Positions 43,444 to 52,798 of a stretch of 64,000 bases of DNA are shown one piece after another (positions within the stretch are counted from its first letter, which is position 1; every line of letters begins with the position of its first letter). A model generated the notes under the pieces. It saw nothing but the letters and a program-made list of their open reading frames with translations. It did no database searches and was not told where the DNA came from. Where the stretch lies: positions 2,046,001 through 2,110,000 of the forward strand of contig NC_009767.1 in the NCBI RefSeq assembly GCF_000017805.1. The letters run 5' to 3'. This DNA is from Roseiflexus castenholzii DSM 13941. GTDB lineage: Bacteria; Chloroflexota; Chloroflexia; Chloroflexales; Roseiflexaceae. Both the position numbers and the translations under genes were made by a program.

Positions 43444-45711
43444 CTAGAACGGCTCCGGCGGGCGAATACGCCACAGGAGCGCCGCCAGCCACATACTGGC
43501 GGTCACCCAGACGACATACCCGCCCGCAGCCAGCGTGGTGATGCGCCCCGCCCATCCCTGTCGCCAAAGCATCGCTGCGCCGGCCGCTGCACCAACGGCG
43601 ACCAGCCATGCAGAGAACATCAACCAGCGCGTCGAAAGAGTCGATCCGCTGAAGAAGGGCAATGCCGCAAATCCGCCGGCAACGATGATTGTTCCCAACG
43701 CCAGAACGACAGCAGTCACCCGGCGTCGGTCTGGCTGTGTCGCTGCACCGTTCATCAGCCAGGTGATGCCGGCCGGAATCAGAGCAAGCGGAAAGAAACC
43801 GTAGTGTTGCCGGAGTCCGGCATCCCACAGGGTGCGCCACAACACCTCGAATGGCGCCGGCGCGCGCCCTGCCAGCCCGGTCAGCCCGCCGGTCGTGGCG
43901 GTTGCCAGTTGTTGTGCAAACATGGTCGCATACGCGCTATAAAAGAAGAGAGTAGTGACGATTTGCGCCGTCACAAAGGCGGCGCCATAGAACGCGAGCG
44001 CCTGAAGCGCGCCGTGCCGCCGACGTAGCGCCAGGACAGCGAGCGTTGCAAGCCCAAAGCCTCCCAGCAGCGACATATTCATCCAGAAACCGAAATGCCC
44101 CAGGTACACCAGGATCTGAACCACGACCAGCGTTACAAACAGGATGGTTCGTCGTCTCTGGTGAAGAGGCAGATGATGCGCCGATAGAGCGTCTTCTGAC
44201 CGTGCCGGCTTCCATGCCACGACCAGGATCGTCATCAGCAGCAGATGCGCGAACTGCGTGAAGATGTGGGTGCTGAAATTCCACCACGTCGTCAGATACC
44301 CGGCGGGCGCCAGCCCATAGAGCGCAGCCGCAACCAGCGGGGTCGAGAACGAACAGTCTGAGGCGCAGTATGCCGATCCGTTGCCGCGTCGCCGGTGCAA
44401 TGCCGCCGCCAGCGTATAGACCAGGAGCGGACTGATGGCGTCGAGCAGCGCTGCGCCGAGGTGCAGCAATGCGCGCCGATCAATGTCGAGCAGGGTGAAT
44501 GGTGCGAGGATAAGATAAAAAGCGGGCGGATAGGGAAAATCGACGCCGCGATTGCGCGACACAAGAAATACCCTGCCAGACGCGACATCGACGAAACGAT
44601 TGGCATGGAAGCCAATGTCGCCTGGCATCGAATCGGGGTAGATTTTACCGCCGTAGCGTGTCGCAAAGACGACCACAACAATCAGCAGCAGCCAGCGCCA
44701 GTGTGATGCTGGAACCGCGATGCCCAGGCGCGCCGCTATGCTTGCGCACGCCGGACGAATTGCAGCCGCAGCCAGGGACGCCAGCGCCACGAGACCGGCG
44801 ACTGCGCGTAGATGGATGTTTGCCCATCCGAGGTCGAGCGTGGGTCCACGCCAGTCGATCAACCACAATGCCACCGAGATTACCAATAACGCCAGACCGG
44901 TCAGTCGCAGTGCTTGCGGCGCGGCGCGCAGCAGCATCACGAGCGCCCATCCAATAGTCAGCGCGATCAACGCGGGCATGGCGCCAAAGGCAAAACGGGG
45001 CGGATCAAGCCATGCGCCGGTCGCGGCCAGCGCCAGGAGCGGCATCATAAGCGCCTGAGTCGTTTTCGGATCGAAGCCTGAACGCCGCAGCGCCACCCAC
45101 AGCGCCAACCCCGCGCCGAACCAGCCGAGGATCGAACGCCACGGCGGCAGCGCCGGTCCCGCGCCTGCGAAGACGGTCACGGTCGTCAGCGGCGTGCCAA
45201 CGGCGCGTCGGTCGCCGGTTGGCGTTACCGTTGCGCTGCGGATCTCGAACTGGTAATCGCCCGACCAATCGGCAGGGGGCGGGATCAACAGGTGATAGAT
45301 TGCACCGGCTGGGCGCACCGGCAGGAGCGCCAGGCGTTGATCGAACGACCAGAGTTCCAGTTCGCGCGCGCCGCGGGTTGCCACTTCGTCATTCACCGCC
45401 AGCACGCGGATGGTCGCCGCCAGCGAACGCTGCCCGACACCCGGAAGCCGCACAACGGCGCGTTCGGTCGTCCAGCGAAACAAACCGACCGCCGCCTCTT
45501 CGGGCGGAAACATGCCGCGCACCAGCGGCAGGTCGCTGCCGATGCCGTCCTCACGTCCCACATCGATGGCGTAGTGCAGCGGCAGTTGCGCTGCCAGCGT
45601 CAGCAACAGCGCAAAGAGTACCAGCATGCGCCAGAGCGCGCCATCGCGCAGCGTTGTCAGCAGCAACGTCGCTTCCGCGCCGAAGGAAGCGCTGAGTGTT
45701 GGAATACGCAT
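43444..45711 (-). CDS. Large polytopic membrane protein, probable glycosyltransferase-C-like
   Basis: 755 aa with about 13-15 hydrophobic helices. A luminal-type domain of about 150 residues follows the first helix. Later motifs include YPDSMPGDIGFHANRFVDV and DFPYPPAFYL, resembling the acidic loop of GT39/ArnT-like polyprenol-linked glycosyltransferases. No full family signature is seen, so the function is tentative. The gene is divergent from lepA, and the 112-bp gap holds the lepA promoter. Confidence 0.6.
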   Translation of the reverse strand: MRIPTLSASFGAEATLLLTTLRDGALWRMLVLFALLLTLAAQLPLHYAIDVGREDGIGSDLPLVRGMFPPEEAAVGLFRWTTERAVVRLPGVGQRSLAATIRVLAVNDEVATRGARELELWSFDQRLALLPVRPAGAIYHLLIPPPADWSGDYQFEIRSATVTPTGDRRAVGTPLTTVTVFAGAGPALPPWRSILGWFGAGLALWVALRRSGFDPKTTQALMMPLLALAATGAWLDPPRFAFGAMPALIALTIGWALVMLLRAAPQALRLTGLALLVISVALWLIDWRGPTLDLGWANIHLRAVAGLVALASLAAAAIRPACASIAARLGIAVPASHWRWLLLIVVVVFATRYGGKIYPDSMPGDIGFHANRFVDVASGRVFLVSRNRGVDFPYPPAFYLILAPFTLLDIDRRALLHLGAALLDAISPLLVYTLAAALHRRRGNGSAYCASDCSFSTPLVAAALYGLAPAGYLTTWWNFSTHIFTQFAHLLLMTILVVAWKPARSEDALSAHHLPLHQRRRTILFVTLVVVQILVYLGHFGFWMNMSLLGGFGLATLAVLALRRRHGALQALAFYGAAFVTAQIVTTLFFYSAYATMFAQQLATATTGGLTGLAGRAPAPFEVLWRTLWDAGLRQHYGFFPLALIPAGITWLMNGAATQPDRRRVTAVVLALGTIIVAGGFAALPFFSGSTLSTRWLMFSAWLVAVGAAAGAAMLWRQGWAGRITTLAAGGYVVWVTASMWLAALLWRIRPPEPF

Positions 45712-45754
45712 CGCCGCCGATTATCTCGATGATAGGAGCGTCTGTCAACTTGCG

Positions 45755-45783
45755 TTGCGACGCAGCACAGCATCTGCTATACT
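45755..45783 (+). promoter_or_regulatory. lepA promoter
   Basis: TTGCGA (45,755-45,760), 17-bp spacer, TATACT (45,778-45,783); start expected near 45,790, a leader of about 34 nt. The -35 hexamer is the same as in the pseudokinase promoter. Confidence 0.75.
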
Positions 45784-45823
45784 TCCATCCTATCTTGAGT
45801 GGTGGCGTCGCGTCTTTGGAACG

Positions 45824-47638
45824 ATGAGCATGGTCGATCAGCAGCATATCCGAAACTTCTCCATCATTGCCCATATTGACCACGGAAAAACCACCCTGTC
45901 GGATCGGTTGCTCGAAATGACAGGCACGATCAGCGAGCGTGAGCGCCGTGAACAATTGCTCGACGCCATGGATCTCGAGCGCGAACGTGGCATCACGATC
46001 AAGAGCAAAGCCGTGCGCATGCACTACACGGCGCGCGATGGTCAGACCTACCAGTTTAACCTGATCGATACGCCCGGTCATGTCGATTTTGGCTTCGAAG
46101 TCGGGCGCGCACTCGCCGCCGGCGAAGGCGCCATTCTGGTGGTCGACGCATCGCAGGGCATCGAGGCGCAAACGCTGGCAAACGTCTATCTAGCGCTGGA
46201 GAATGACCTGACGATCATCCCGGTGCTCAATAAGATTGACCTGCCCGGCGCCGATCCCGACCATGTGGCAATGGAAATCGAGCAGGTGCTGGGTTTGCCT
46301 GCTGAGGACGTGCTGCGCGTATCCGCCAAACAGGGAGTCGGAATCGACGCATTGCTCGAAGCGATTGTCGAGCGCATTCCGCCGCCGCACGGACAGCACG
46401 ACCGTCCGTTGCGCGCGTTGATCTTCGACAGTCACTACGACCCATATAAGGGTGTCATCGCCTATGTGCGCATCGTTGATGGCGCGCTGCCGGTTGGTGC
46501 GCGATTGCGTATGCTCGGTACCGGCGCCGAGGCGGACGCCCTGGAAGTGGGCGCGTTTCGTCCGCAGATGACGCCGCTCGATCTCCTCGATACCGGTGAG
46601 GTCGGATATGTCGCCACCGGTCTCAAGCAGATCGGCGAGTGTCAGGTGGGCGATACCATCACCCTTGCCAGCATGCCAGCCGAGATCGCGCTCCCCGGCT
46701 ATCGCCCCGCCAAGCCAATGGTCTTCGCCGGTCTCTATCCGGTCGATACGAATGCCTATACCGACCTGCGCGATGCACTCGAGAAGTTGAAACTCAACGA
46801 TGCGGCACTGTCGTTCGTGCCTGAAAAATCGGCGGCGCTCGGTTTTGGTTTCCGCTGCGGGTTCCTGGGACTGCTGCACATGGAGATTGTGCGTGAACGT
46901 CTTGAGCGCGAATATGGTCTTGATTTGTTGATTACCGCGCCAAGCGTCGAGTATCAGGTGTTGCTCTCGAACGGCGACGTAATCACCGTTGATAATCCGG
47001 CGGATATGCCGGACGCGGGGCGGATCGAGTCGATTGAAGAGCCGATCATGCTGATCACGATCATCACGCCGACGCGCTACATCGGCTCGATCATGGAACT
47101 GGTCACCGGCAAGCGTGGCGTCTTCGAGAGTATGGAACATCTCGATCCACAGCGGGTGGCGCTGAAGTACAAAATCCCGCTCTCTGAGATTGTGGTCGAT
47201 TTCTACGATCAGCTCAAGTCGCGCACGCAGGGGTATGCATCGCTCGATTATACGCTCGCCGGGTATCAGCCCGCCGATCTGGTAAAACTGGACATTCTGG
47301 TGAATGGGCAACCGGTGGATGCGCTGTCGCTCATTGTGCATCGTGATTTCGCCTATGCGCAGGGACGCGCGCTGGTCGAGCGGCTGCGCAAACTGATCCC
47401 GCGTCAGATGTTCGAGGTTCCGATTCAGGCGGCGATTGGCAGCAAGGTGATCGCCCGCGAAACCATTCGGGCGATGCGCAAAGATGTGCTCGCTAAGTGC
47501 TATGGCGGCGATGTGACGCGCAAACGCAAATTGCTCGAAAAGCAAAAAGAAGGCAAAAAGCGCATGAAAATGGTCGGCAGCGTCGAGATACCGCAGGAAG
47601 CGTTTATGGCGGTGCTCTCGTTGAATGCCGATACGTAA
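45824..47638 (+). CDS. lepA: Elongation factor 4 (back-translocating GTPase)
   Basis: 604 aa, normal length. G motifs: AHIDHGKTTL (G1), RGITIKS (G2), DTPGHVDF (G3), NKIDLP (G4) and SAKQG (G5). The LepA-specific C-terminal domain is present (ITPTRYIGSIMEL, DFYDQLKSRTQGYASLDY, KCYGGDVTRKRKLLEKQKEGKKRMK). ATG 45,824 is chosen because homologues begin at QHIRNFSIIAHIDHGK and the promoter lies only 40 bp upstream. It acts on the ribosome under stress. Confidence 0.96.
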   Translation: MSMVDQQHIRNFSIIAHIDHGKTTLSDRLLEMTGTISERERREQLLDAMDLERERGITIKSKAVRMHYTARDGQTYQFNLIDTPGHVDFGFEVGRALAAGEGAILVVDASQGIEAQTLANVYLALENDLTIIPVLNKIDLPGADPDHVAMEIEQVLGLPAEDVLRVSAKQGVGIDALLEAIVERIPPPHGQHDRPLRALIFDSHYDPYKGVIAYVRIVDGALPVGARLRMLGTGAEADALEVGAFRPQMTPLDLLDTGEVGYVATGLKQIGECQVGDTITLASMPAEIALPGYRPAKPMVFAGLYPVDTNAYTDLRDALEKLKLNDAALSFVPEKSAALGFGFRCGFLGLLHMEIVRERLEREYGLDLLITAPSVEYQVLLSNGDVITVDNPADMPDAGRIESIEEPIMLITIITPTRYIGSIMELVTGKRGVFESMEHLDPQRVALKYKIPLSEIVVDFYDQLKSRTQGYASLDYTLAGYQPADLVKLDILVNGQPVDALSLIVHRDFAYAQGRALVERLRKLIPRQMFEVPIQAAIGSKVIARETIRAMRKDVLAKCYGGDVTRKRKLLEKQKEGKKRMKMVGSVEIPQEAFMAVLSLNADT

Positions 47639-47682
47639 GCCGTTTTTCTCCGGTTGGGCAACCATTGGTGAAAGGACTTTCC

Positions 47683-48696
47683 GTGAATCTCAAACATGCC
47701 ATCGCCGCAGTTCTGGTCGTGCTGTCGCTTGCCGCGTGCGGCGCCGGATCGCAGACCGTTGCCAGGGTCGATAATGTGACCCTCACGCGCCAGGAGCTTG
47801 ATCAGCGGATCGATCGTATTGAGAAAGGGCTTCAGCAGCAGGCGGGGACGGGGTTTCCATTGCCATCGCGCCTCGATATTGAACAAGAACTGGTCTCGCA
47901 ATTCATTGATCAGCAGTTGACCCTTGGGTTGGCGCGGCAGCGCGGCATTACCGTCAGCGACGCCGATGTGAACGAGCAGATCGAGCGTTTCCGCCAGCAG
48001 ATTCAGACGGGAAGCGGCATATCGCTCGAACAAGCCATCCAGGAGCAGCTCGGCCTGCCGGGTGAGTCATCGCCGGAGTTTCGCCTGTTCGTGACGTATT
48101 TCCTGGCGCGCCAGAAACTTGGCGAGACGCTGGTCTCCGAAGTGGACATCCGGCAGCGCATCTCCGACGAAGTGATGGCGGATACGCAGCGCATGGTCGA
48201 TGTGGCGACAGTGGCGCATATTCTGGTGGCAACGGAAGACGAGGCGAAGCAGGTGATTGAGCGCCTCGACAAGGGCGAGGATTTTGCCGATCTGGCAAAG
48301 GAACTGTCGCAGGACCCCGGTTCGGCGGAAAATGGCGGTGTCTACGAGAATATCCAGCGTGGGCAGTTCGTTCCCGAATTCGATAAAGCCATGTTCGAGG
48401 ATTTGCAGCCGGGTGAAACGACGAAGACACCGGTGCAGACGCAGTTTGGCTGGCATGTGATCCGTCTGGTGTCACGCGGGGAGGCGCCAGCGCTCGATCC
48501 TGCCAACGCGCCGGCGGTCATCGAGCAGCGGGTGGCGCAGGAACTGCCCTTCGAGCAGCAGAGCGCGCTCGAACGTCTGTTGCAGAGTGAAAAACAGAAA
48601 GCGATCCAGGAGCAGCGTCTGGTCGAGCCGACCTTCCCGACGCCAACACCCGAACCGTTGCCGACGATTGCTCCGTTACCGACTCCAGCGCCATGA
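47683..48696 (+). CDS. Parvulin-type peptidyl-prolyl isomerase lipoprotein (PrsA/SurA-like)
   Basis: 337 aa from GTG 47,683, with AAAGGA seven bases upstream. Lipobox LSLAAC. Residues about 35-170 are a SurA_N-like helical domain (DQRIDRIEKGLQ ... FLARQKLGETL). Residues about 175-270 are the rotamase domain (VAHILVATEDEAKQVI, DFADLAKELSQDPGSAENGG, FGWHVIRL). A Pro/Thr-rich tail ends PTPAP. It should help fold secreted proteins outside the membrane. The last codon overlaps the next gene's start (ATGA). Confidence 0.85.
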   Translation: MNLKHAIAAVLVVLSLAACGAGSQTVARVDNVTLTRQELDQRIDRIEKGLQQQAGTGFPLPSRLDIEQELVSQFIDQQLTLGLARQRGITVSDADVNEQIERFRQQIQTGSGISLEQAIQEQLGLPGESSPEFRLFVTYFLARQKLGETLVSEVDIRQRISDEVMADTQRMVDVATVAHILVATEDEAKQVIERLDKGEDFADLAKELSQDPGSAENGGVYENIQRGQFVPEFDKAMFEDLQPGETTKTPVQTQFGWHVIRLVSRGEAPALDPANAPAVIEQRVAQELPFEQQSALERLLQSEKQKAIQEQRLVEPTFPTPTPEPLPTIAPLPTPAP

Positions 48697-50213
48697 TCAC
48701 GCTTGTGGGGCTTGGTCCCGGCGATCCGGGCTTGATCACGCGCGCGGCGTGGGAGATGATTTCCGCAGCGCGCGTGCTCTATCTGCGCACCGCTGTGCAT
48801 CCGACGGTCGCTGCGTTGCCGCCGTCGGTCGTCGTGCGCGCCTTTGACGATCTGTACGAACAGGCAGAGCGTTTCGACGAGGTGTATGAGCGGATCGCCG
48901 ATGAACTGATCGCGCGCGCGCGCGGCGGTGAGGCCGTGGTGTATGCGACGCCGGGCGACCCGCTGACGGCGGAAGCCACATCGCGCCATCTGCTGCGCCG
49001 CGCGCGCGCGCAGGGCGTTCCGGCGCGGGTTGTCCCCGGCGTCAGTTTTGTCGAACCGGTCTGTGCGCTGTTGGGTGTCGATCCACTCGAACATGGGTTG
49101 CAATTGCTCGATGCGCTCGATCTGATGGTCGGCGACACAACGGTCGATGCGCCTTCGTGGGCGTCGCTCCACGGCTTTACGTACACGCCGCCGCTCCTGC
49201 CGTTTCCGCTGACGCCGACGCGCCCGGCGCTGATCTGTCAGGTCTACAGCCGGTCGGTCGCGTCACACGTCAAACTGTCGCTCCTGGAACGCTACCCGGT
49301 TGACCATCTGGTGACGCTGGTGCGCGCCGCCGGGGTCGTCGATGCGGAGGCGGCGGTTGAATTGCCGCTCCACACGCTCGACCATCGCAATGATTTCGAT
49401 CACCTGACGAGTCTGTTTGTGCCGCCACTGACGCCCCTTGCCGACCTGCGCGGACCGGACGGTGTGGCATATGTCGTCGCGCGGTTGCTTGGTCCGGGCG
49501 GGTGCCCGTGGGATCGTGAGCAGACTCCGCAATCGTTGCGGGCATCGTTGCTCGAAGAGGTGCATGAGGCATTGGAGGCGCTCGATGCCGGCAACGACGA
49601 GGCGCTGGTCGAAGAACTGGGCGATGTGCTGATCAATGTGCTGATGCTGAGCGAAATGGCGCGTCAGGCAGAGCGCTTCGACGCTGGCGAGGTGTTCAAT
49701 GCCGTGGCTGGCAAGTTGATCCGCCGCCATCCCCACGTCTTCGGCGAGCTGGATGTCGCAGCGAGCGATCAGGTCTTGCACAACTGGGAAGCGATCAAGC
49801 GCGCCGAGCATGCCACAAAAGGGGTGTCACGCCAGAGTGCGCTCGATGGCATTCCGCCATCATTGCCCGCGCTGGCAGCCGCGCAGAAGGTGGTGTCGAA
49901 GGCCGCCAGAGCCGGGTTCGATGCGCCGGAGATTGACCACGCCTGGGATGCCCTGGCGGAAGAACTTGCCGAACTACGCGCCGTCACAACCGATCCTGCG
50001 CAGGCGGAAGCAGAATTGGGCGATCTGCTCCTGGCGGTTGCCCGTCTGGGGTGGCGGCTCGATGTGGATGCGGAAAGTGCGTTGCGCGCAGCGGTTGCGC
50101 GTTTTCGGCGCCGCTTCGCGCGCCTTGAAACGTTGCTCAACGGGCGCGATCTTCGCTCTCTGAGCATCGACGAAAAACTGGCACTGTGGGAACGCGCGCG
50201 TGACGATGGCTGA
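48693..50213 (+). CDS. Tetrapyrrole-methylase-like / MazG fusion (YabN-type)
   Basis: 506 aa. The N-terminal 230 residues are a TP_methylase domain (GLGPGDPGLITRAAWE, YATPGDPL, VPGVSFVEP). The C-terminal part is a MazG nucleoside triphosphate pyrophosphohydrolase with two tandem half-modules: CPWDREQTPQSLRASLLEEVHEALEALD with EELGDVLINVL, and a second EELAEL...EAELGDLLLAV. This is the Bacillus YabN architecture. It clears aberrant NTPs; the role of the methylase half is unknown. Confidence 0.9.
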   Translation: MITLVGLGPGDPGLITRAAWEMISAARVLYLRTAVHPTVAALPPSVVVRAFDDLYEQAERFDEVYERIADELIARARGGEAVVYATPGDPLTAEATSRHLLRRARAQGVPARVVPGVSFVEPVCALLGVDPLEHGLQLLDALDLMVGDTTVDAPSWASLHGFTYTPPLLPFPLTPTRPALICQVYSRSVASHVKLSLLERYPVDHLVTLVRAAGVVDAEAAVELPLHTLDHRNDFDHLTSLFVPPLTPLADLRGPDGVAYVVARLLGPGGCPWDREQTPQSLRASLLEEVHEALEALDAGNDEALVEELGDVLINVLMLSEMARQAERFDAGEVFNAVAGKLIRRHPHVFGELDVAASDQVLHNWEAIKRAEHATKGVSRQSALDGIPPSLPALAAAQKVVSKAARAGFDAPEIDHAWDALAEELAELRAVTTDPAQAEAELGDLLLAVARLGWRLDVDAESALRAAVARFRRRFARLETLLNGRDLRSLSIDEKLALWERARDDG

Positions 50214-50247
50214 TGCCGTGGACCTGCCAGGGTCCAGGGTGGAGGAT

Positions 50248-50448
50248 ATGCCAAAACCATTGCTCGACATTCGTGTTGGCGATGTTGTTCAGATGCGCAA
50301 GCCGCATCCGTGCGGCGGCGACACATGGCAGGTCGTGCGGATTGGCGCGGAAATTGGCATTCGTTGCCTCACCTGCCACCGAAAAGTGATGCTGTTGCGC
50401 TCTGATTTCGAGCGTCGGCTCAAACGCATCGTTGAGCGTGCAACGTAG
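50248..50448 (+). CDS. DUF951 family protein
   Basis: 66 aa from ATG 50,248, with GGTGGAGG close upstream. Motifs IRVGDVVQMRKPHPCGGDTW and GIRCLTCHRKVMLLRSDFERR are diagnostic of the DUF951 family, with three Cys that may bind zinc. In-frame ATGs at 50,200 and 50,206 would overlap the MazG gene and add residues not found in the family. Function unknown. Confidence 0.85.
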   Translation: MPKPLLDIRVGDVVQMRKPHPCGGDTWQVVRIGAEIGIRCLTCHRKVMLLRSDFERRLKRIVERAT

Positions 50449-50460
50449 TTGCTGGCGCTA

Positions 50461-50490
50461 CTGGCATATGATCACAAATCGCGGTATCAT
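50461..50490 (+). promoter_or_regulatory. Possible promoter of the NfeD gene
   Basis: CTGGCA (50,461-50,466), 18-bp spacer, TATCAT (50,485-50,490), about 52 bp upstream of the NfeD ATG. Weak -35. Confidence 0.35.
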
Positions 50491-50542
50491 GTGCAGTGGG
50501 TTCCATGCATGAAATATCAGCCTGGAAACGAGGCGCACCACG

Positions 50543-51937
50543 ATGCCTGCAAACTGCTCCTCTCATCAGCGCAGCGGCATGCTGATTGCAGCGCTGGCGA
50601 TTGCGCTGCTGCTCCTCGTCTGGCCCGCTGGAAGCGCGAGAGCGCAACAGAGCGGGGGCCCGCTGTACCTGATTGAAGTCAGTGGTATCGTTAGCGCACC
50701 GACGATTGATTATCTGCGACGAGCCGTGCAGATTGCGGAAGCGTCGAGCGCCGACGCGCTGATTATTTCGTACAGCAGCACCGGCGGCGTCCTTCGCGAT
50801 GTGCGCGTCTTCGCGGCAGAAGTTGCTCAGGCGCGCGTGCCGATCGTGGTCTTCATTACTCCGCGGGGAACGCAGGCGGGTCCGGCCGGCGCTTTGTTCG
50901 TCACTGCTGCACACATCAGCGCCCTTTCGCCCGATACCAGTTTCGGCAGTCCTTTCCCGCTGGCGCAGGTGGACGATACGCTGAGCCAGCAAACGCGCGA
51001 CCTTCTTCTCGATAATGTCAGTTCGCAAATGCGGAAATGGAATGAAACCCGTGGGCGGAACGCGGAATGGATCGACCGTGCGGTGCGTGAGGGGGTCATC
51101 CTCAACAATCAGCAGGCGATCAGCCTTGATCCTCCCGCAATTGACCTGGTGGCCGCCGATCTGCGTGAATTGCTGACGTTGATCGATGGGCGGATTGTCA
51201 CCCTCGATGATGGTCGTGTGGTGCGTATTTCGTCCATCGGTCGCATGCCAACCCCAATCGAGCCGACCCTTTTCGAGAGCCTGCGCCTGGCGCTGACCGA
51301 TCCGACTGTCGCGTTTGCGCTGCTGGTGCTCGGGTCGATGGCGATCTATCTTGAGTTGAACACGCCGGGGATCGGATTGTTCGCCGGCGCCGGGTTTCTG
51401 CTGCTGCTAGGCGCGGCTGCCGGGTTTCTTGCGCTTCCGGTGTTGTGGTGGGCAATGACATTGGTGATCCTTGGTCTGGTGCTGATCGGTGCTGAGTTTG
51501 TAGCGCCGACTCATGGCGGTTTGATGATCACAGGTCTGGTGATGCTCGGTATTGGCGGAGGAAATCTGATCGATGCGACACAGGCGCCCGGCGCCGGAGT
51601 CGCCTGGTGGGCGCTGTTGATCGTGATCGGCGGGATCGCGGCCACTGCTGCGCTGGGGTTGGCGCTTGCCCTGCGCAGTCGCAAACGTCCGGCAGCCATT
51701 GGAACCGAGGCGCTGGTGGGGCGCCTGGCGCAGGTGCGGCGGCGACTGGATCCGCGCGGGATGGTGTTTGTCGAAGGTGCGTTGTGGCAGGCGATCAGTG
51801 AGACCGATCCGGTGGAAGTTGGCGATTGGGTGCGCGTGGTCGCGGTGCATAACTTGCAGTTGATTGTGCGACCGCTCGAAAGCGAGGAGTCAACGACCCG
51901 CGAAGCGCAACCTCCTTCTACAGGACGTGTCGTCTAG
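50543..51937 (+). CDS. NfeD protein with protease-like domain lacking the Ser-Lys dyad
   Basis: 464 aa. Signal peptide (about 12-35), ClpP/SDH-like domain (about 40-225), four to five transmembrane helices (about 255-375) and a C-terminal NfeD OB-fold (ALVGRLAQVRRRLDPRGMVFVEG). In active family members the nucleophile lies in a PRGAxAASAG block. Here it reads PRGTQAGPAGAL, so Pro replaces Ser. The region of the catalytic lysine reads LSQQTRDLLLDNV without a Lys. The start has GAGG upstream. It precedes a slipin gene, the usual NfeD partner. Confidence 0.85.
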   Translation: MPANCSSHQRSGMLIAALAIALLLLVWPAGSARAQQSGGPLYLIEVSGIVSAPTIDYLRRAVQIAEASSADALIISYSSTGGVLRDVRVFAAEVAQARVPIVVFITPRGTQAGPAGALFVTAAHISALSPDTSFGSPFPLAQVDDTLSQQTRDLLLDNVSSQMRKWNETRGRNAEWIDRAVREGVILNNQQAISLDPPAIDLVAADLRELLTLIDGRIVTLDDGRVVRISSIGRMPTPIEPTLFESLRLALTDPTVAFALLVLGSMAIYLELNTPGIGLFAGAGFLLLLGAAAGFLALPVLWWAMTLVILGLVLIGAEFVAPTHGGLMITGLVMLGIGGGNLIDATQAPGAGVAWWALLIVIGGIAATAALGLALALRSRKRPAAIGTEALVGRLAQVRRRLDPRGMVFVEGALWQAISETDPVEVGDWVRVVAVHNLQLIVRPLESEESTTREAQPPSTGRVV

Positions 51938-51952
51938 GCAAAGGAGCATGTC

Positions 51953-52798
51953 ATGGGTTCTGGAGCGCTTTTTTTGTGTCTCGGCGTTCTTCTGTTCGCC
52001 GTGTTGATGATCGGCTTTTCCGCCGTCAAGATTGTGCCGGAGTATGAGCGCGGCGTTGTCTTTCGACTCGGGCGATTGGTCGGCGCACGCGGACCGGGAT
52101 TGTTCTTTCTGATTCCGATCATCGAGCGCATGGTGCGGGTCGATCAGCGCGTTATTACGATGGATGTGCCGCCGCAGGAGGTTATCACGCTCGATAACGT
52201 GACGATCAAGGTCAATGCAGTGCTCTACTTCATGGTGGTCGATCCCGAAAAGGCGATTGTGAAGGTGATGGACTATATTCGGGCGACCATGCAGATCGCG
52301 CAGACGACGCTGCGCAGTGTGGTCGGGCAGGTTGAACTCGACGAACTGCTGGCGCGTCGTGAGTCGATCAATGAGCGGTTGCAGCGCATTATCGATGAGC
52401 AGACCGAGCCATGGGGCGTCAAAGTCACGATTGTCGAAGTGAAGGATGTCGAGTTGCCGCAGGGGATGCAGCGCGCGATGGCGAAGCAGGCGGAGGCCGA
52501 GCGTGAAAAGCGCGCGAAGATCATCCACGCCGACGGTGAACTGGCTGCGTCGCGCATGCTCGCCGAGGCGGCCACAGTGATCGCCAGTGAGCCGGTGACG
52601 CTCCAGTTGCGCTATCTGCAAACACTGACCGAAATCGCCGTCGAGAAGAACAGCACGATCATTTTCCCGCTGCCGGTTGATACCATCAAAATCTTTATGG
52701 ATGGTCTCGAACAGGCGCGACGTAATGGTGTTGCGCCGGTGGTGCGCCGTGAAGATGTGAGTGAACAACCGCGTGAGCACGATGGTCAGGCAGCGTGA
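51953..52798 (+). CDS. Slipin (stomatin/SPFH family protein)
   Basis: 281 aa. One N-terminal membrane segment (about 5-25), then the SPFH/Band 7 domain: KIVPEYERGVVFRLGRL, GPGLFFLIPIIERM, TMDVPPQEVITLDNV and VDPEKAIVKVMDY. An alanine/glutamate-rich coiled coil (KQAEAEREKRAKIIHADGE) follows. AAGGAG precedes the ATG, 16 bases after the NfeD stop. With NfeD it should form a membrane-microdomain complex. Confidence 0.92.
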   Translation: MGSGALFLCLGVLLFAVLMIGFSAVKIVPEYERGVVFRLGRLVGARGPGLFFLIPIIERMVRVDQRVITMDVPPQEVITLDNVTIKVNAVLYFMVVDPEKAIVKVMDYIRATMQIAQTTLRSVVGQVELDELLARRESINERLQRIIDEQTEPWGVKVTIVEVKDVELPQGMQRAMAKQAEAEREKRAKIIHADGELAASRMLAEAATVIASEPVTLQLRYLQTLTEIAVEKNSTIIFPLPVDTIKIFMDGLEQARRNGVAPVVRREDVSEQPREHDGQAA

